From Entamoeba histolytica HM-1:IMSS (lineage: Eukaryota; Evosea; Mastigamoebida; Endamoebidae): a stretch of 55,261 nt of DNA. Below the pieces are notes generated by a model. The model was not told where the DNA came from. It did not search any database and saw only the letters and a list, made by a program, of their open reading frames with translations. A program made the translations under genes and the position numbers. This document shows, one piece after another, positions 10,865-22,600 of this stretch (position 1 is its first letter; each line of letters starts with the position of its first letter). The stretch covers positions 1,806-57,066 of the forward strand of contig NW_001914931.1 in the NCBI RefSeq assembly GCF_000208925.1. Direction: 5' to 3'.

Positions 10865-11884
10865 ATGACAACTAATGATCTGAACAAAGATAGTAAATTT
10901 TTATTTTATAGAGAAAAGTTAGGAAATCCTCAAAATATATTAGCTCCAATGGTAGATGGATCTGATTTAACATTTAGAATTTTAGTAAGAAGACACGGTG
11001 TAAATTTGTGTTATACTCCAATGGTATTATCAAAAATGTTTGTTGAATCAAAAGTATATAGAAATGAAGTTGTCAATTCTCTTGACCCAAAAGAACAACC
11101 AATAATAATTCAAATTGTTGGAAGTGATGCAAATGAAATGGCTCGTACAGCAAAATTTCTTCAAAGTTATTGTGATGCAATTGATATTAATTTAGGTTGT
11201 CCACAAAAAATTGCTCAAAAAGGGAATTATGGAGCATATCTTGCATTAGACTTTGATCATACTAAAGAAATTGTTAATGCAGTTATTGAAGCAGTCAATA
11301 TTCCTGTATATTGTAAGGTCCGAGTATTTGAAGATGAAGAAAAAACAATGAGATTTGTAGAAATGTTACAAGAATGTGGAATATGGGGAATAGCTGTTCA
11401 TGGAAGGACTATAACTGAAAAACAAAGTATGAACTATCATGCTAGATGGAATTATATTGCAAAAATAAAAGAACGGTTAAAAATTCCTGTCATTGCTAAT
11501 GGAGAAATGAGAAGTAGAGAGAAAATAGAAGAGTGTAAAAAAGTTACTCACTCAGACGGATATATGATTGGTTTTGGATTATTAATGAATCCTGGGATGT
11601 GTGAAGGTACTATTGATAATAATGAACAAATAGCAGAAGAATATATTAATATTGTATTTGAATATAAAGACAAAAATTTGGTCAGACTTTCTGATGTTAA
11701 AGGTCATTTAATTAAAATGATGTTGTACAAAATTAAACAAAAGAAAGACTTATTAAAAGAAATTGGTGAAGCTCGTTCTTTTGAAGAATGCAAAACATGG
11801 CTTGAAAAAGTAATAGAATTAAATAGAAAAAGGAATATTGAAACATCTGAAAATGATAAAGAAATTAAAAAAGATATTATTTAA
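10865..11884 (+). CDS. tRNA-dihydrouridine synthase, Dus1-like
   Basis: This is an FMN-dependent enzyme that reduces uridine to dihydrouridine in the tRNA D-loop. The TIM-barrel start NILAPMVDGSDLTFRIL is at about 24-40. The catalytic Cys is C112 in DINLGCPQKIAQKGNYGAYL. Conserved phosphate and FMN contacts appear in YCKVRVF, AVHGRT and VIANGEM. The arrangement matches the eukaryotic Dus1 class (U16/U17) more than Dus2 or Dus3, because it lacks a dsRBD and CCCH fingers. At 339 aa it covers the catalytic barrel plus the C-terminal helical domain, which has a charged tail. The start is the first ATG after a leader containing AAAAATTCA (10800-10808), similar to the described Entamoeba initiator. 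Confidence 0.93.
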   Translation: MTTNDLNKDSKFLFYREKLGNPQNILAPMVDGSDLTFRILVRRHGVNLCYTPMVLSKMFVESKVYRNEVVNSLDPKEQPIIIQIVGSDANEMARTAKFLQSYCDAIDINLGCPQKIAQKGNYGAYLALDFDHTKEIVNAVIEAVNIPVYCKVRVFEDEEKTMRFVEMLQECGIWGIAVHGRTITEKQSMNYHARWNYIAKIKERLKIPVIANGEMRSREKIEECKKVTHSDGYMIGFGLLMNPGMCEGTIDNNEQIAEEYINIVFEYKDKNLVRLSDVKGHLIKMMLYKIKQKKDLLKEIGEARSFEECKTWLEKVIELNRKRNIETSENDKEIKKDII

Positions 11885-12544
11885 TAATTGAATTGTTTAA
11901 ATCACAAAATGAATTTCTGATGTTTCTTTTAGTTTATTTTCATATCATATATTACAATATTAATTCAGTAGAGACTATGATATTAATAAATAGATTTTAT
12001 CAAATTCAATTATAAATTTCTGTTTCAATTGAAAATATTATTAGACTAACTTTCCTTCTGGAAAAAGTCTTTTAACGTTTGTTTTAATGAATCTTTCATC
12101 CTATAAGAAGAGAAAGACGTTTGTTAATTGTTAAGTTTTTTTAAGTGTAATATTTTAATTATTTTATTTTTTTTTTGTGAAAGTTGAGACTTTAATTGAA
12201 ACTAACTTATTTGTTATTTGTATCAAGTCAGTATTGCTCTTTTGATAGAACTTTGTATGAAACAAATTAACCATTCTTTTTATTAAATTTTTCATAATTT
12301 TTCAATCATTTTCCTTTTAACGTCAAGTCTATTCTTTAGTGTTATATAAACTCTTATTTAATTATACTTATATTGAAAAATATTCTCAATTAATATACCA
12401 TTATTGAAAAAAAAATAATTAATGCATTATTTCTAATGTTACATTAACCCACCTAGTGATTCTCAGAAATATCTAGGCTTTAATGAGTTTTACAAATATA
12501 TTTTAAAGACTTACTATTGTAGAGTAATTAATTGGATTATATGG
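11885..12544. other. Intergenic DNA between the Dus gene and LINE copy A
   Basis: AT-rich sequence without a convincing gene. A 20-codon open stretch on the minus strand (12041-12100), preceded by an AG, reads like a C-terminal exon but has no partner exon. The right part (about 12.42-12.54 kb) is presumably the 3' untranslated tail of LINE copy A. The LINE's exact end is not visible. Confidence 0.45.
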
Positions 12545-14525
12545 TTATTGAGAAGTGATTATTTCAGTTTCTTCAATATTCTCTATTGATGTAATAGAGT
12601 TCATTTCTAGCATGCTCAAATTAGATTGTTCTTCTTCTAATGTGCTGCCAGAATTGAATGTGTAAAACATTAAGTCTTTCATATTTTTTATTATTATTGT
12701 TTGTAGGATTTTGGTAAAGTCTAAATTTAATTTCAGTGTTTTTAATCTTCTTGCTGATTCTTTATGTATTAATCCATTTATTGATAATATTACAGGTATT
12801 ATTTCTACATATATTAATTCTCTATTATTTCTTAATTTCTCTTGTAAATCTTTGTATTTATTTATTTTATGAATATAATTTAACTCTAAATTATTATCTT
12901 GACATATAGCAACATCTATAATATATCATTTCTTTTCTGTAATATTTTGATATTATATATCTTATCTTCTATCATGGAAAGAATGGTAACTAACCAATAA
13001 ATCTTTATTGTAAGTTATAACCATTTTATCATTATTAATACATTTTGGAGGAATATTAAAGTCGATAGCATCAAATTCATTAAAATGGGTAATTAATAAA
13101 TGTTTATATATTTGTTTACAAACATAATCATGTTTTGATATTTGATTCTTTTTCATTACATACTAACAATATATGATTAATAGATGCAATTGTGTTATGA
13201 CAATGTTTACAATATTTTAAAACATCATTTTGGAGTATTTTATATTTAATATTTCCTGTCATAGTTACTCCTTCTTGCATTTTTACTATTTGGAGGAATG
13301 CATTTCTTTTTATATTTAATGATCTCCATGTGGCTACTGTTAATTTCTTATCATTAAAAGTGCAATTTGCACATCTTATATATTCATCACATTTCTTTTC
13401 TTTCCATTCATTTAAATATCTATCATTTAATTCATTATTTACCCATTCAAATACTTCCTTTACATTGTGCTTTCTTTCATTTGATTCTATTATATTCATT
13501 AATTCATTAAAACTAATCTTCTTACCAAATGCTTTCTTCATTCTTTTATTTATTCCATTTGGATTTTCTTTTATTATTTCTATCATTTCTCCTATTCCTG
13601 TATTTGATATTTTTATTTTAAATATATTCTTAATAATTCTTTACCACATTCATCTCTTGCTGACATTAATCCTAATCCCAATTCATTTATTTTAACATAT
13701 AATCTACTTTTTGGGATATTTCTACTATATAATTGGAGTTGTATTAATGAATTTCTTATTTGTTTATCTATCTTCTCTAACTCTCATAGTTTCCATGTGA
13801 CAATACAAAATCCATATCTTAATTTTGAGATTATATCACTATTAATCTTTCTTATTGTATTGATGCTGCTATATTTCATAGTGTTTAATGATGATAAAAT
13901 AGAAGATACATCATTTAATATTTTTGTACAATATTTATTAATATTTACTTTATCTCCTATTTCAATACCAAGGTATTTATAAGGATTATCATTAGTTACT
14001 CTTGGTAATTCAGCTAATTCACCATTTATTTGACTATTAATATTAGTCATTATCCCACTCTTTTCTACATTAATTTTTAATATCCTATTGCATTAAATAT
14101 TTCTTTAGTTAATTTGTGTGCTTTTTCCATTTCATCGAGACTATTAGTCATTATCTTTAAATCGTCAATATACAATATGTGGTTTAACTAGACTTGTTTT
14201 TCTTCTCAATTCATTTTAATATTTAATTTGTTTATTTGTTTATCTAATTGTTTAGATAATACATCAATAGATAATACAAATAAGAGTGGAGATAGGCTGT
14301 CACCTTGTATTATTCATCTTTCTACATTAATAATACCTACACTTTCTTGATTATAATATAAATTAAGATATGTATTATTTAATATATATAATATACTATT
14401 AATTACTACAAGTGGGATATTAAAATATATTAAGCATTGTTTAATCCATTGATTGTTAATACTATCATATGCTTTGGAGACGTCATAATATGTTTCTGCT
14501 TAATCAACATATAATATTATAGTTC
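12545..14525 (-). mobile_element. 5'-truncated R4-type LINE (copy A), endonuclease and part of RT
   Basis: Antisense remnant of a non-LTR retrotransposon. Read on the minus strand from 14525 it starts inside the reverse transcriptase, with ETYYDVSKAYDS-like and QGDSLSPLLF-like pieces. The YIDDLK catalytic box is at about 14158-14175. An RT thumb region with PYKYLGIEIGDK follows (13784-14050). Next come a zinc-knuckle-like YCKHCHNTIASINHILLVC (about 13150-13215) and the restriction-like endonuclease, ending at a TAA at 12545-12547. Frameshifts and stops break it into several frames, so it is dead. It diverges strongly from copy B and is probably a different LINE subfamily. RT plus REL endonuclease matches the EhLINE (R4) type. 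Confidence 0.85.
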
Positions 14526-14686
14526 AACCAAAAATAAGTCATTTAAACAAAAATATTTATTGAATTGAATTATAATAAGAATAACATTTTGGTTGATAAA
14601 TTAATAAATTTGAAGTTCAATGATATTTAAAAGAATAATTTGTATTCAGGGAATAATAAAAATAACTGAATTAGAAAAATGTCATA

Positions 14687-14953
14687 CTAAACCAAACGAT
14701 GGACAAGTGAAGCCCTTTCAGACTTTCTTTGTTTGTACTCAGTTTTCAATTGAGAGAGTTCATTTTCACGTTGGTGAAGTTCATCATTGAGAGCATCACG
14801 TCTTTCAGCTAATGAGTCATCCTTATCAACAATATTTTTCTTCTTATGAAGGAATTTAATTTCATTCTTCATATTCTTATACTCTAGCTTCTTGTCCAAA
14901 TAGTCAATTTCCTTGATATGGTTTATCTCCTTTCTTTCTTGTTTAGTAGTCAT
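14687..14953 (-). CDS. Small charged coiled-coil protein, unknown
   Basis: The 88-residue product is almost entirely Lys/Glu/Arg/Asp with heptad-like spacing (DALNDELHQRENELSQLK, EYKQRKSERASLVHRL). It is therefore probably one continuous helix or coiled coil. There are no catalytic motifs, signal peptide or Cys. The composition is unlike the neighbouring low-complexity DNA, with regular codon usage and an intact ATG and stop, which supports a real gene. It lies between the truncated LINE end and the divergent RhoGAP gene, 203 bp away. I do not recognise a family. It may be a small structural or adaptor protein, or the last exon of a longer gene whose start was lost to the LINE. Confidence 0.5.
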   Translation of the reverse strand: MTTKQERKEINHIKEIDYLDKKLEYKNMKNEIKFLHKKKNIVDKDDSLAERRDALNDELHQRENELSQLKTEYKQRKSERASLVHRLV

Positions 14954-15156
14954 ACTTTCTCAATAAATTTTCTGAACAAAACCTTCTTTAAATACTTCGA
15001 TATTCACTTTCCTTTTCACAATCTCAAGATTGAAGTTCTTAGTTTTGTTTTGCTCTTGAAATAATTACAAGTTCTATTTCTAATGAAGAGACTCTCAAAC
15101 GAAATTTAGTGAATAAATAAAAAGGAAAACTGAAAAAAATTTATTTGAGGTTGTAA

Positions 15157-16590
15157 ATGATAAATACAAAACGAAAATACCGAAAAGATAAGAAAAAGCA
15201 TATCACCGACCAAATGCAATTATTCGAACTTCTTCAATTGAGGTGTGAAGAAATTACAAAAAATCTTCCAAAAGTTATTGACTCAATACTTCAAATTCAA
15301 TCTCATTTACATTCTATAAGTAATACAACCCCCGTTGGAATTCACAAAAATTCGATGTTTCAACTAATTAATTCATCTGGATCATATCAAAGTTTGGTAG
15401 CAGATAAATTAAAAACTATTGTTTGTTAACTGTTGAATGTGTAGTTGTGTTGAGGTAGCAAAAAAAATAACTCATGTCATAGTCTTCTTGGTATGAAAAG
15501 TTATCAAAAGAACTCAACTCTAATTTATTAGTCGATGACCTTTCCTTTTCAAACAATGAAGAAATAAAAAAGATTCAAGATGATAAAAAAATAAATATCT
15601 GCCATTACTCTGCTTTAACTTCATTCTGTAGCAGAGTAGAACAACTTTTTCCTTCATTAGAAAATACATCCGAATTTGAGTATACGGCAACCAGAGTTTG
15701 TACTTATTTTTTGATAATTTATATTTACTTAAATTAACATTCAGTTGATCAAAGAATTCAAAGAGGATTGCGAATTAAATCAAATCTACACCTGTAAAAA
15801 CTTAGAGGAAATTATCGAAGACGAATATCATCCAACAGAACATGTTCCTGTTGGTATAAACCGAATTATGACTGAATTGTATTATTCAAAAAATGATAAA
15901 AGCACACTATTCCGATTATCTTCTGACACAGAACAAATCAATAAATACTATGAATCAATTCGATCTTTAGACTATAAAAATTTAGATAATACAACTTTGT
16001 CTTCATTATTAAAAAAGTTTATTCGAAACCTTAAATCCCCTATTTGGCCTGAAGAATTTCTTCAGCCATTAGTTTCATGTATGGACTCCCAAAATAAAAT
16101 GAGTCTTATTGCATCAATACATGGTATGATAAACAAACTTCCCCCCTCTAACAAAGCATTTTTAAAGAAATTAGTTTTTTTATGCAACGAAGTTATTCAT
16201 TCAAAAGATTCAAAAATGACTGCTCAATCAATTGCTGTTTGTTTAGCACCTGGACTAATGAGAAAGAATGATATGACATGTGCCTCAATAGCAGCAATTA
16301 CCCCAACTTTAAATAATGCATTAGCATTAATAATTGAAAATCAATCAACATTCTTTGGCAAATCATCGCCTTATACGGAAAATTTTACTGATATTTTTGG
16401 TGAATATTCCAACGTATTTGATGCAGGGGTGTCAGATGAGATATTTGAAGATATAACATTAAAAGTTGATCCTCGAACTCTTAGGGGAGCCTTCAGAAAA
16501 AGAAAACCAACCCTATTACCCAATTCTACAAATACATTAGTAGCAATACAACCGATAAAAAGAAGTAATTCCGCAGACCCACTTGAATAA
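15157..16590 (+). CDS. RhoGAP-domain protein, three exons
   Basis: Model: join(15157..15420, 15483..15695, 15745..16590), 440 aa. Intron 1 (62 nt) starts GTTTGTTA and ends CATAG. Intron 2 (49 nt) starts GTTTGTAC and ends TTCAG. Both lie in phase 0, and the joined frame is open throughout. Residues 1-160 are helical and charged (QMQLFELLQLRCEEITKNL; SWYEKLSKELNSNLL) and may be a BAR-like or coiled-coil module. The RhoGAP domain is at about 160-350. The arginine finger is the R of TLFRLSSDTEQI; LLKKFIRNLKSPIWPEE and SIAVCLAPGLMR are the other signature blocks. It should stimulate GTP hydrolysis by Rho/Rac GTPases that steer the actin cortex. The tail (350-440) is Ser/Arg/Pro-rich and probably disordered. 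Partner GTPase unknown. Confidence 0.88.
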
Positions 16591-16690
16591 AATTTATACA
16601 ATTATTTTAGTTTTATATTTAATAAGAATTTTTAAAAGGTAACAGAAATTAAAAAAACCATAAAAAAAATATTTTTATGAGCACCTAGAA

Positions 16691-19405
16691 TTATAACTTA
16701 CCATAGTCAATTTTATGTCTGTTATTGAACCAATAAAGAATTCCAAAGAGAACTCCAGTGAGAATAGCAAGTGCAATAATGAAATATCCAAGAATAACCC
16801 AGAATAATTTACTCAAGAAGAAAGCACTTGGAATGAAAATTGGTGTTTCTTTTTCAACAAAGGTCATTTTGAAATGAACAATACCTTCTGCGGTTGAATC
16901 AGCACCAACAAAAACAAGAATTTCATCTCCTTTTTCCATTACTAATTTTGTGTGACTTCCTCTATGACCATATGGAGAATTGTTATGATCAAATATGTCA
17001 ATACATTCAGTTGGTCTATTAATACCTTCTGATACAATACATGATGGTGATGAAAATAGAGCAATAGTTGTTGTTACTTCAGAAAGGTCATCTGCTAAAA
17101 GATAGAAAGTACCATCATGTGGAGCAATAACACGATACCATGTTCCCAAAGAACTTTTAGAAGTAGAATTACAAGTAATAACTGTTTGTGCAGCCTTAGT
17201 TATATAAGTGTAATGGTCATATGGGAAATTATTAATAAAAACAGGTTCTGAACATTTACTATTTATTGGTGGTTCATCGTAATAGAATGAAACTCTATAA
17301 GTACCATAATTGTTACTTGTTTCAGGATCACTAATAACAGCGGTATAAAGAAGAGTTGTTTCTTCAAAACCATAAACACTAAGTCTAGCTTGTTCTCCAC
17401 ATTGAGGTGAGTCATCATCTTTATTTCCAAATACACACTCTCTTTCTTCAAATGTTTTTCCTGGTTTAAGTACTTCAAGAGCTGTATCAATATGTGTTTC
17501 TGGACCACAAGTATTAATAATAACAGTTTTATTTGGTGCTTGTAAATAAGTATACCATGCACCATTAACAGTAACTTTTTTATTATGATTTTTCAAATAA
17601 CATGCAGAGACAAATGGTGCAACAGTATCAATATATCCTACATGTGTAAATGGAACCGTTGTAATTTTGTATGGATTAGAATATGAATCACCATCAATAT
17701 AACCCTTCATTGTTGCCCAGAAATCAAATGAACCATAAGGATCAATATTTTTTTTGTTAGCCTTAACAGTAGCAAATAAAATCTTATAATTATGACTAAG
17801 TTTATGAGCAAATTGGAATGAGAATATCATATTTGATGAAGTGTCATCACAATAATACATACTACAATCACTATGAAGTTCTATGTATGGATAATAATCA
17901 TTTGGTAATTTAGGTGTTACAATAACATCAATATGTTGAACTTTTTCTGTTACAGAAAGGAATGCATACCATCCACCACGAGTATAATGTGTTCCTGAAT
18001 CACATCCACTTGGAGAAAGTTCTAAGCTACTTGCATTAACACTAAGGTCTTCATAAGAATCTCCATCCTTAAATAATGAAACAATCTTTGGTTTAATACA
18101 AGCGTTGTTATTCGATGCATCAGTTTTATCAACTTTTAATGTAATAGCACAATCTGAAATAGCACATGTTGCTCTAATATAATAAAGAACTCCTTCCTCT
18201 AATTCCATTTCAATAAATGAATCATCTCCACAATTATAATATTGTTCAGCAAGACATTCTCCCATAGAACCAGTAGAACAATATGGATATATTTCAATAC
18301 CTGTAGCATACCCTGATCCAATTCCATTTGGATTACTATCACAAGTATCAATAATATATCTTCCTCCATCTCCTACAATAGTGTACCACATTCCAACATA
18401 TTTATTATTATTACACATTTGTTCTTCTGGAACAAAATTTAACATTGGTATAGTAATTTTAAATGGAAGAGAAGTAATTCCAATGGCTCCAGTACATCTA
18501 TTATTTTCAGCAACACCAGTTCTTAAATTTAATCGATATTGTCCCTTTTCACCGTCTTTCATACTTAAAAGAATATAATATACTTTACCTTTAATAAAGT
18601 TAATATTAATTCTTGGATTAGACCCTCCACATGTATTATCATCATATCCTACACTACTAACATCACTACATGTTTGATCTGTTCCTTCAAAAACATACAA
18701 CTCTGGATCAAAATCAGCAGTATATTCTCCACATGTATCGATAAAAACAGATTGGCTAGAAGTAGATACATATTTAAACCAAGTACCATAAAATGAATGT
18801 GTTCCAACTTGACCTGGAATAGTAACTGGCATACTTTTGTCGATATATCCATTAATTGTACCTGGGAATGAAACTGTTTTAGCATCAGCACAAGTTGGTT
18901 CATATGGATTTTCAAATTTTTTAACAGTTACTCTAAACACTCCAACATCTGAAGCAGTTGTTCCAGAAACAACAATGTAATAAGTGGTTCCAGCTACAGC
19001 ATTAAATACAAGTTGTGACTTTCCTCCTGCACAAACACTTATTTCTCCATCATCGTCATTAGATGATGCACAAGTATGAGCTCTATTTGCCTCACATGTA
19101 GTAAGAACAGCAATTCTCGTATTATAATTAGTGTAAGTATTACAAGTACTAATTTCAATTGGCATATTTTGTTTTAAAGTAAACTTATAGAATGCAGATC
19201 TTGGGAATAAGTTTTCATCAACTCCACATCCAAATCTGGGATTACAAACCCAACAAAAGTTTGTTTGTTTTGTAGTGTCCCCATCAAATGAAGCAACTTT
19301 ATTTTCATCTAAATCAGCTAAAGAAATTTCATGAGCTGTTTGACATGTATCATAAAGGGCATAACTAAATAAAAACAATGAAAACACTAAGAAAAGTTTA
19401 ACCAT
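16691..19405 (-). CDS. Cysteine protease-binding family (CPBF)-type lysosomal cargo receptor
   Basis: Type I membrane protein of 904 residues. It has a signal peptide (MVKLFLVFSLFLFSYA), a large Cys-rich lumenal region, one membrane helix near the C-terminus (about 868-892) and a short tail. The tail ends in YGKL, a Yxx-phi sorting motif. The lumenal part repeats a beta-sandwich unit of about 130-150 residues. Each unit carries GxWYxx/GTWFKY, a DTC strand and a YYI(V/L)-type strand, resembling bacterial pre-peptidase C-terminal domains. This matches the Entamoeba CPBF family, whose members bind cysteine proteases or other hydrolases and carry them to phagosomes and lysosomes. Which hydrolase this one binds cannot be read from sequence. 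The AP-3 delta gene, an adaptor of the class that can read Yxx-phi tails, lies next door on the same strand. Confidence 0.85.
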   Translation of the reverse strand: MVKLFLVFSLFLFSYALYDTCQTAHEISLADLDENKVASFDGDTTKQTNFCWVCNPRFGCGVDENLFPRSAFYKFTLKQNMPIEISTCNTYTNYNTRIAVLTTCEANRAHTCASSNDDDGEISVCAGGKSQLVFNAVAGTTYYIVVSGTTASDVGVFRVTVKKFENPYEPTCADAKTVSFPGTINGYIDKSMPVTIPGQVGTHSFYGTWFKYVSTSSQSVFIDTCGEYTADFDPELYVFEGTDQTCSDVSSVGYDDNTCGGSNPRININFIKGKVYYILLSMKDGEKGQYRLNLRTGVAENNRCTGAIGITSLPFKITIPMLNFVPEEQMCNNNKYVGMWYTIVGDGGRYIIDTCDSNPNGIGSGYATGIEIYPYCSTGSMGECLAEQYYNCGDDSFIEMELEEGVLYYIRATCAISDCAITLKVDKTDASNNNACIKPKIVSLFKDGDSYEDLSVNASSLELSPSGCDSGTHYTRGGWYAFLSVTEKVQHIDVIVTPKLPNDYYPYIELHSDCSMYYCDDTSSNMIFSFQFAHKLSHNYKILFATVKANKKNIDPYGSFDFWATMKGYIDGDSYSNPYKITTVPFTHVGYIDTVAPFVSACYLKNHNKKVTVNGAWYTYLQAPNKTVIINTCGPETHIDTALEVLKPGKTFEERECVFGNKDDDSPQCGEQARLSVYGFEETTLLYTAVISDPETSNNYGTYRVSFYYDEPPINSKCSEPVFINNFPYDHYTYITKAAQTVITCNSTSKSSLGTWYRVIAPHDGTFYLLADDLSEVTTTIALFSSPSCIVSEGINRPTECIDIFDHNNSPYGHRGSHTKLVMEKGDEILVFVGADSTAEGIVHFKMTFVEKETPIFIPSAFFLSKLFWVILGYFIIALAILTGVLFGILYWFNNRHKIDYGKL

Positions 19406-19644
19406 TTCTTATCTGTATTTTTCAGTTTTTAGATGTTCAAAATTCTTATTCATTTGATATTTCTTCTTTGATTCTGTTCTTTTTCAATTTCTTCCTCCTT
19501 ATCTTCTCATACTTATAGTTCCTTTTTCTTATTATTTTATTATTTCTTTTATTTTTGAAAAATCTTAATGATTTGATTTTTCTCTCTTCTCTTATAATAA
19601 CTAAGAGTTATTATGTTTTATATAACGAAACAAAAATCAGTTAA

Positions 19645-22600
19645 TTACTGTTGTCCGAGTGTTTCTTTGATTTGTTTCAAAATAGCATCTCCACAAATTT
19701 TGTCAGTAGTTTTAACGTCAAAACCGATTTTACCTTGTTTGTTTGTAAGTAAAATAGCGATGTCATCTCCTTTAAGAGTTATGCCATACCAAATCTTATT
19801 AGCTGAGCCTTTAACTGCAAGGAGTTGAAGACTTTCAAATAATCCTACAACATCAAACTTTGTATCTTCAGAGACAGAATAAGCCATAGAAATCATTTTC
19901 TTTGTTTTAATAATTTGAGCAAGTTCAGGTTTAGAAAGTTCAGTACCAATAATGAATGTAGATGCTGGAATTTTAATTGCAATATTTGATGTTGTTTGAG
20001 CAGCAGCACATTTAATAGCACCTTTCAAAACAACTGAATTAATCTTTTTTAAGTCAGCGATGATAGTGACAAAGATATAACCTCCAGTAGGAATAGGAGT
20101 AGTTCTACTAATAGAGTCAATAGTATATAGTGTTGATTGATTAATAAGAACAGCAACAGATGCTTTAAATTCACAGAAATTTTCAATTTCTAATTGAATC
20201 ATAACTTTAGTTGGATGTTTCTTATTAGTTTTAAGTAAATATTTTACACCAAATGCTTTGTTTTTACATAAGTCTTTACCACCTTCCATTCTTGGAAGAT
20301 TTTGTTGTGCAACTTCAACAACTGTAGTTTTTTGAGATCTATGTTTTGGTAATGCTAATAATTCTTTTTCACTAACAGGAGCAGCAAGATCAATTTGAGC
20401 AAGTTTATCTTTTTCTTTATCTTTTTCTTCAATTTTTTCTTTTTTGTTAATAACTTCTGGCATAACTTCACCTGTTACTTTGCCTTTCTTTCCTTTAGAA
20501 GAACCTTTCTTTGTTCCTTTTTTCTTACTTAAAGTAAATGCTTTTCTTAATTCTTCTTCTGCTGTTAATCCTTCTGCTCCATTTGAAAAAGTATCCATTT
20601 CAACAGGTTTCATTTCAACTTTAACAGTTTCTTTTGGTTCATCATCATCCTTCTCAAATAAGTCATCATCATAATCATCATCAATATAAAAGGCATTTCC
20701 TTTTCTTTCTGACTTTGATTTTGTAACTTTAACATTTTTATCTCCAGATAATTCATCAAATAAATATGCATCTGGAGTATCTTCTTTACCAGCTTCTTCA
20801 AATTCAGGATTGATAACATCATCTAAATGAAGATCTTCTGGTACTTCAATTAAACTTTGTGCTTTTGGATTAACTGGGAGAAGAATTTCATCATTTAAAT
20901 ATCTTAATTCATCAATAACATCAATTCCTTGTTCTCTTAAACTTTCAAATTGTCTTACAATAGCCAACATGAAACAAGCTCTTTCTTGAACTTCAAGATG
21001 AGTGCTTTGAGCAAATGGAGTTAATGTTGAATCAATTTCAGCAAGAAGATTAGTTAAATCATCGTCGGACAATTTTGTTTTAGGGATTGAAATAACCTCA
21101 TCGTCATCATCTGCTTCTTCTATATCAGCAGGGTCTCTTGGATCAACAACTTCTATAAATGTTTTAAATGCTGCTTCAAGGAATGAAGCTTGAACGTCTG
21201 GATTTAATGAGGTATGTTTAACATTAATTAAATGTCTTAACATTTGTAACGTTTCTTCACTAGTTAAATAATAAATATATTCACCAACACACCAAGCACA
21301 TTCAACAAGTAAATTTGAACCACTTGCCATTTGAAGGAAATTATGAGAAGTAATAATAGTTTTTAAAAGTGTTATACCAAACAATCTAATGTCTGGTACT
21401 CTTACCATAATATTTGATATTTCTTTAGAAACAACATTAAATACAGATTGTTCTAATTGTTGAGTTGATAATCTACTTAAAAGTTTTAAATACCATTCAA
21501 AGTCAGTAACATTATCATAATTATCTTTCTTAATAATTTCAATAATTTTTAAGAATAATTCATCTCTATAATATGAATTTTCTGATTTTTCTACAATTAC
21601 TAATAATTTATCTACTGTCTCACAAATATTCTTTTTTGTTACCATTCCAATTAATAATTCAAGTGCTGTTCTTCTTAATGAATCATCTGGATCTGATAAA
21701 CATGCTAATACTGTATCTCTACTTTCAATTACTGCTTTAGGATGTTTAGTCATCATTAATCCAAGAAGTTTTAATCCACAATATCTTATATTTCCTTCAT
21801 TGTCTTGAATCATCATATTAATTTTTCCAAGACATGTTTTCATTGTGGGAATATGTTTATTTAATCCAATAATACATGCATTAATTAATTCAAATAAAAT
21901 AGGACTTGTAATATTACTTTGTAATAATGAGTTAAATGGTTCTACAAGAATTTTAGCTAATCTTAATTCAACTGATGCAAGCATTCCAAGTATTTTAATA
22001 GCCTTTGTCATAAGTAAATCATTATTTTGATTTATTGGTTCTTTAATAATTTCATATAATATTGGTGCAAGTGAAATATATTGTTTTGGTTCATGTTTAA
22101 CTAATTCAACAAATGAAACACATGCTGCTGCAACAACTGTAGGATCACTATCTTTTAATTTTTCTTTCATTTTAGCAAATGATGGTCTTAAAGCATCTGG
22201 ATATTCTTTACACATTGGATACATCATTAAACATGCTCTTCTTCTTAAAAAATCTTTTCCTGATGTAAGAAGTTTTACTAATTCAGCTGCAAGATCACGA
22301 GCAAGTGATTCATTAACAATAGCAGAAAAACATGCACATGCATTACAACTTTCATATGCTGTTCCTTGAAGATCTTTCTTTAATTGATTAGTAATTAACA
22401 TTAAAACATCATCACTTTCATGTAAACAAATTTGTGCAGCAAGATAAGCAACTCGTTTCATCCAAAAAGATTGTTTAGCAGAAAGTTCAATGATATGAAA
22501 TCCTGACCAATTTGTTTCTTGTCCAAGCATTTCAAGATATGTTAATTTTTGAATACAAATAGCTTTCCTCTTCATATCTGATGTTACTATGTCTTTCTTA

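Noticed and set aside
12041..12100. Minus-strand 20-codon stretch after an AG, ending in RLFPEGKLV and a stop, like a C-terminal exon
   Set aside because: No upstream exon with a GTTTGT donor in a matching phase could be found, so it cannot be supported as a gene.
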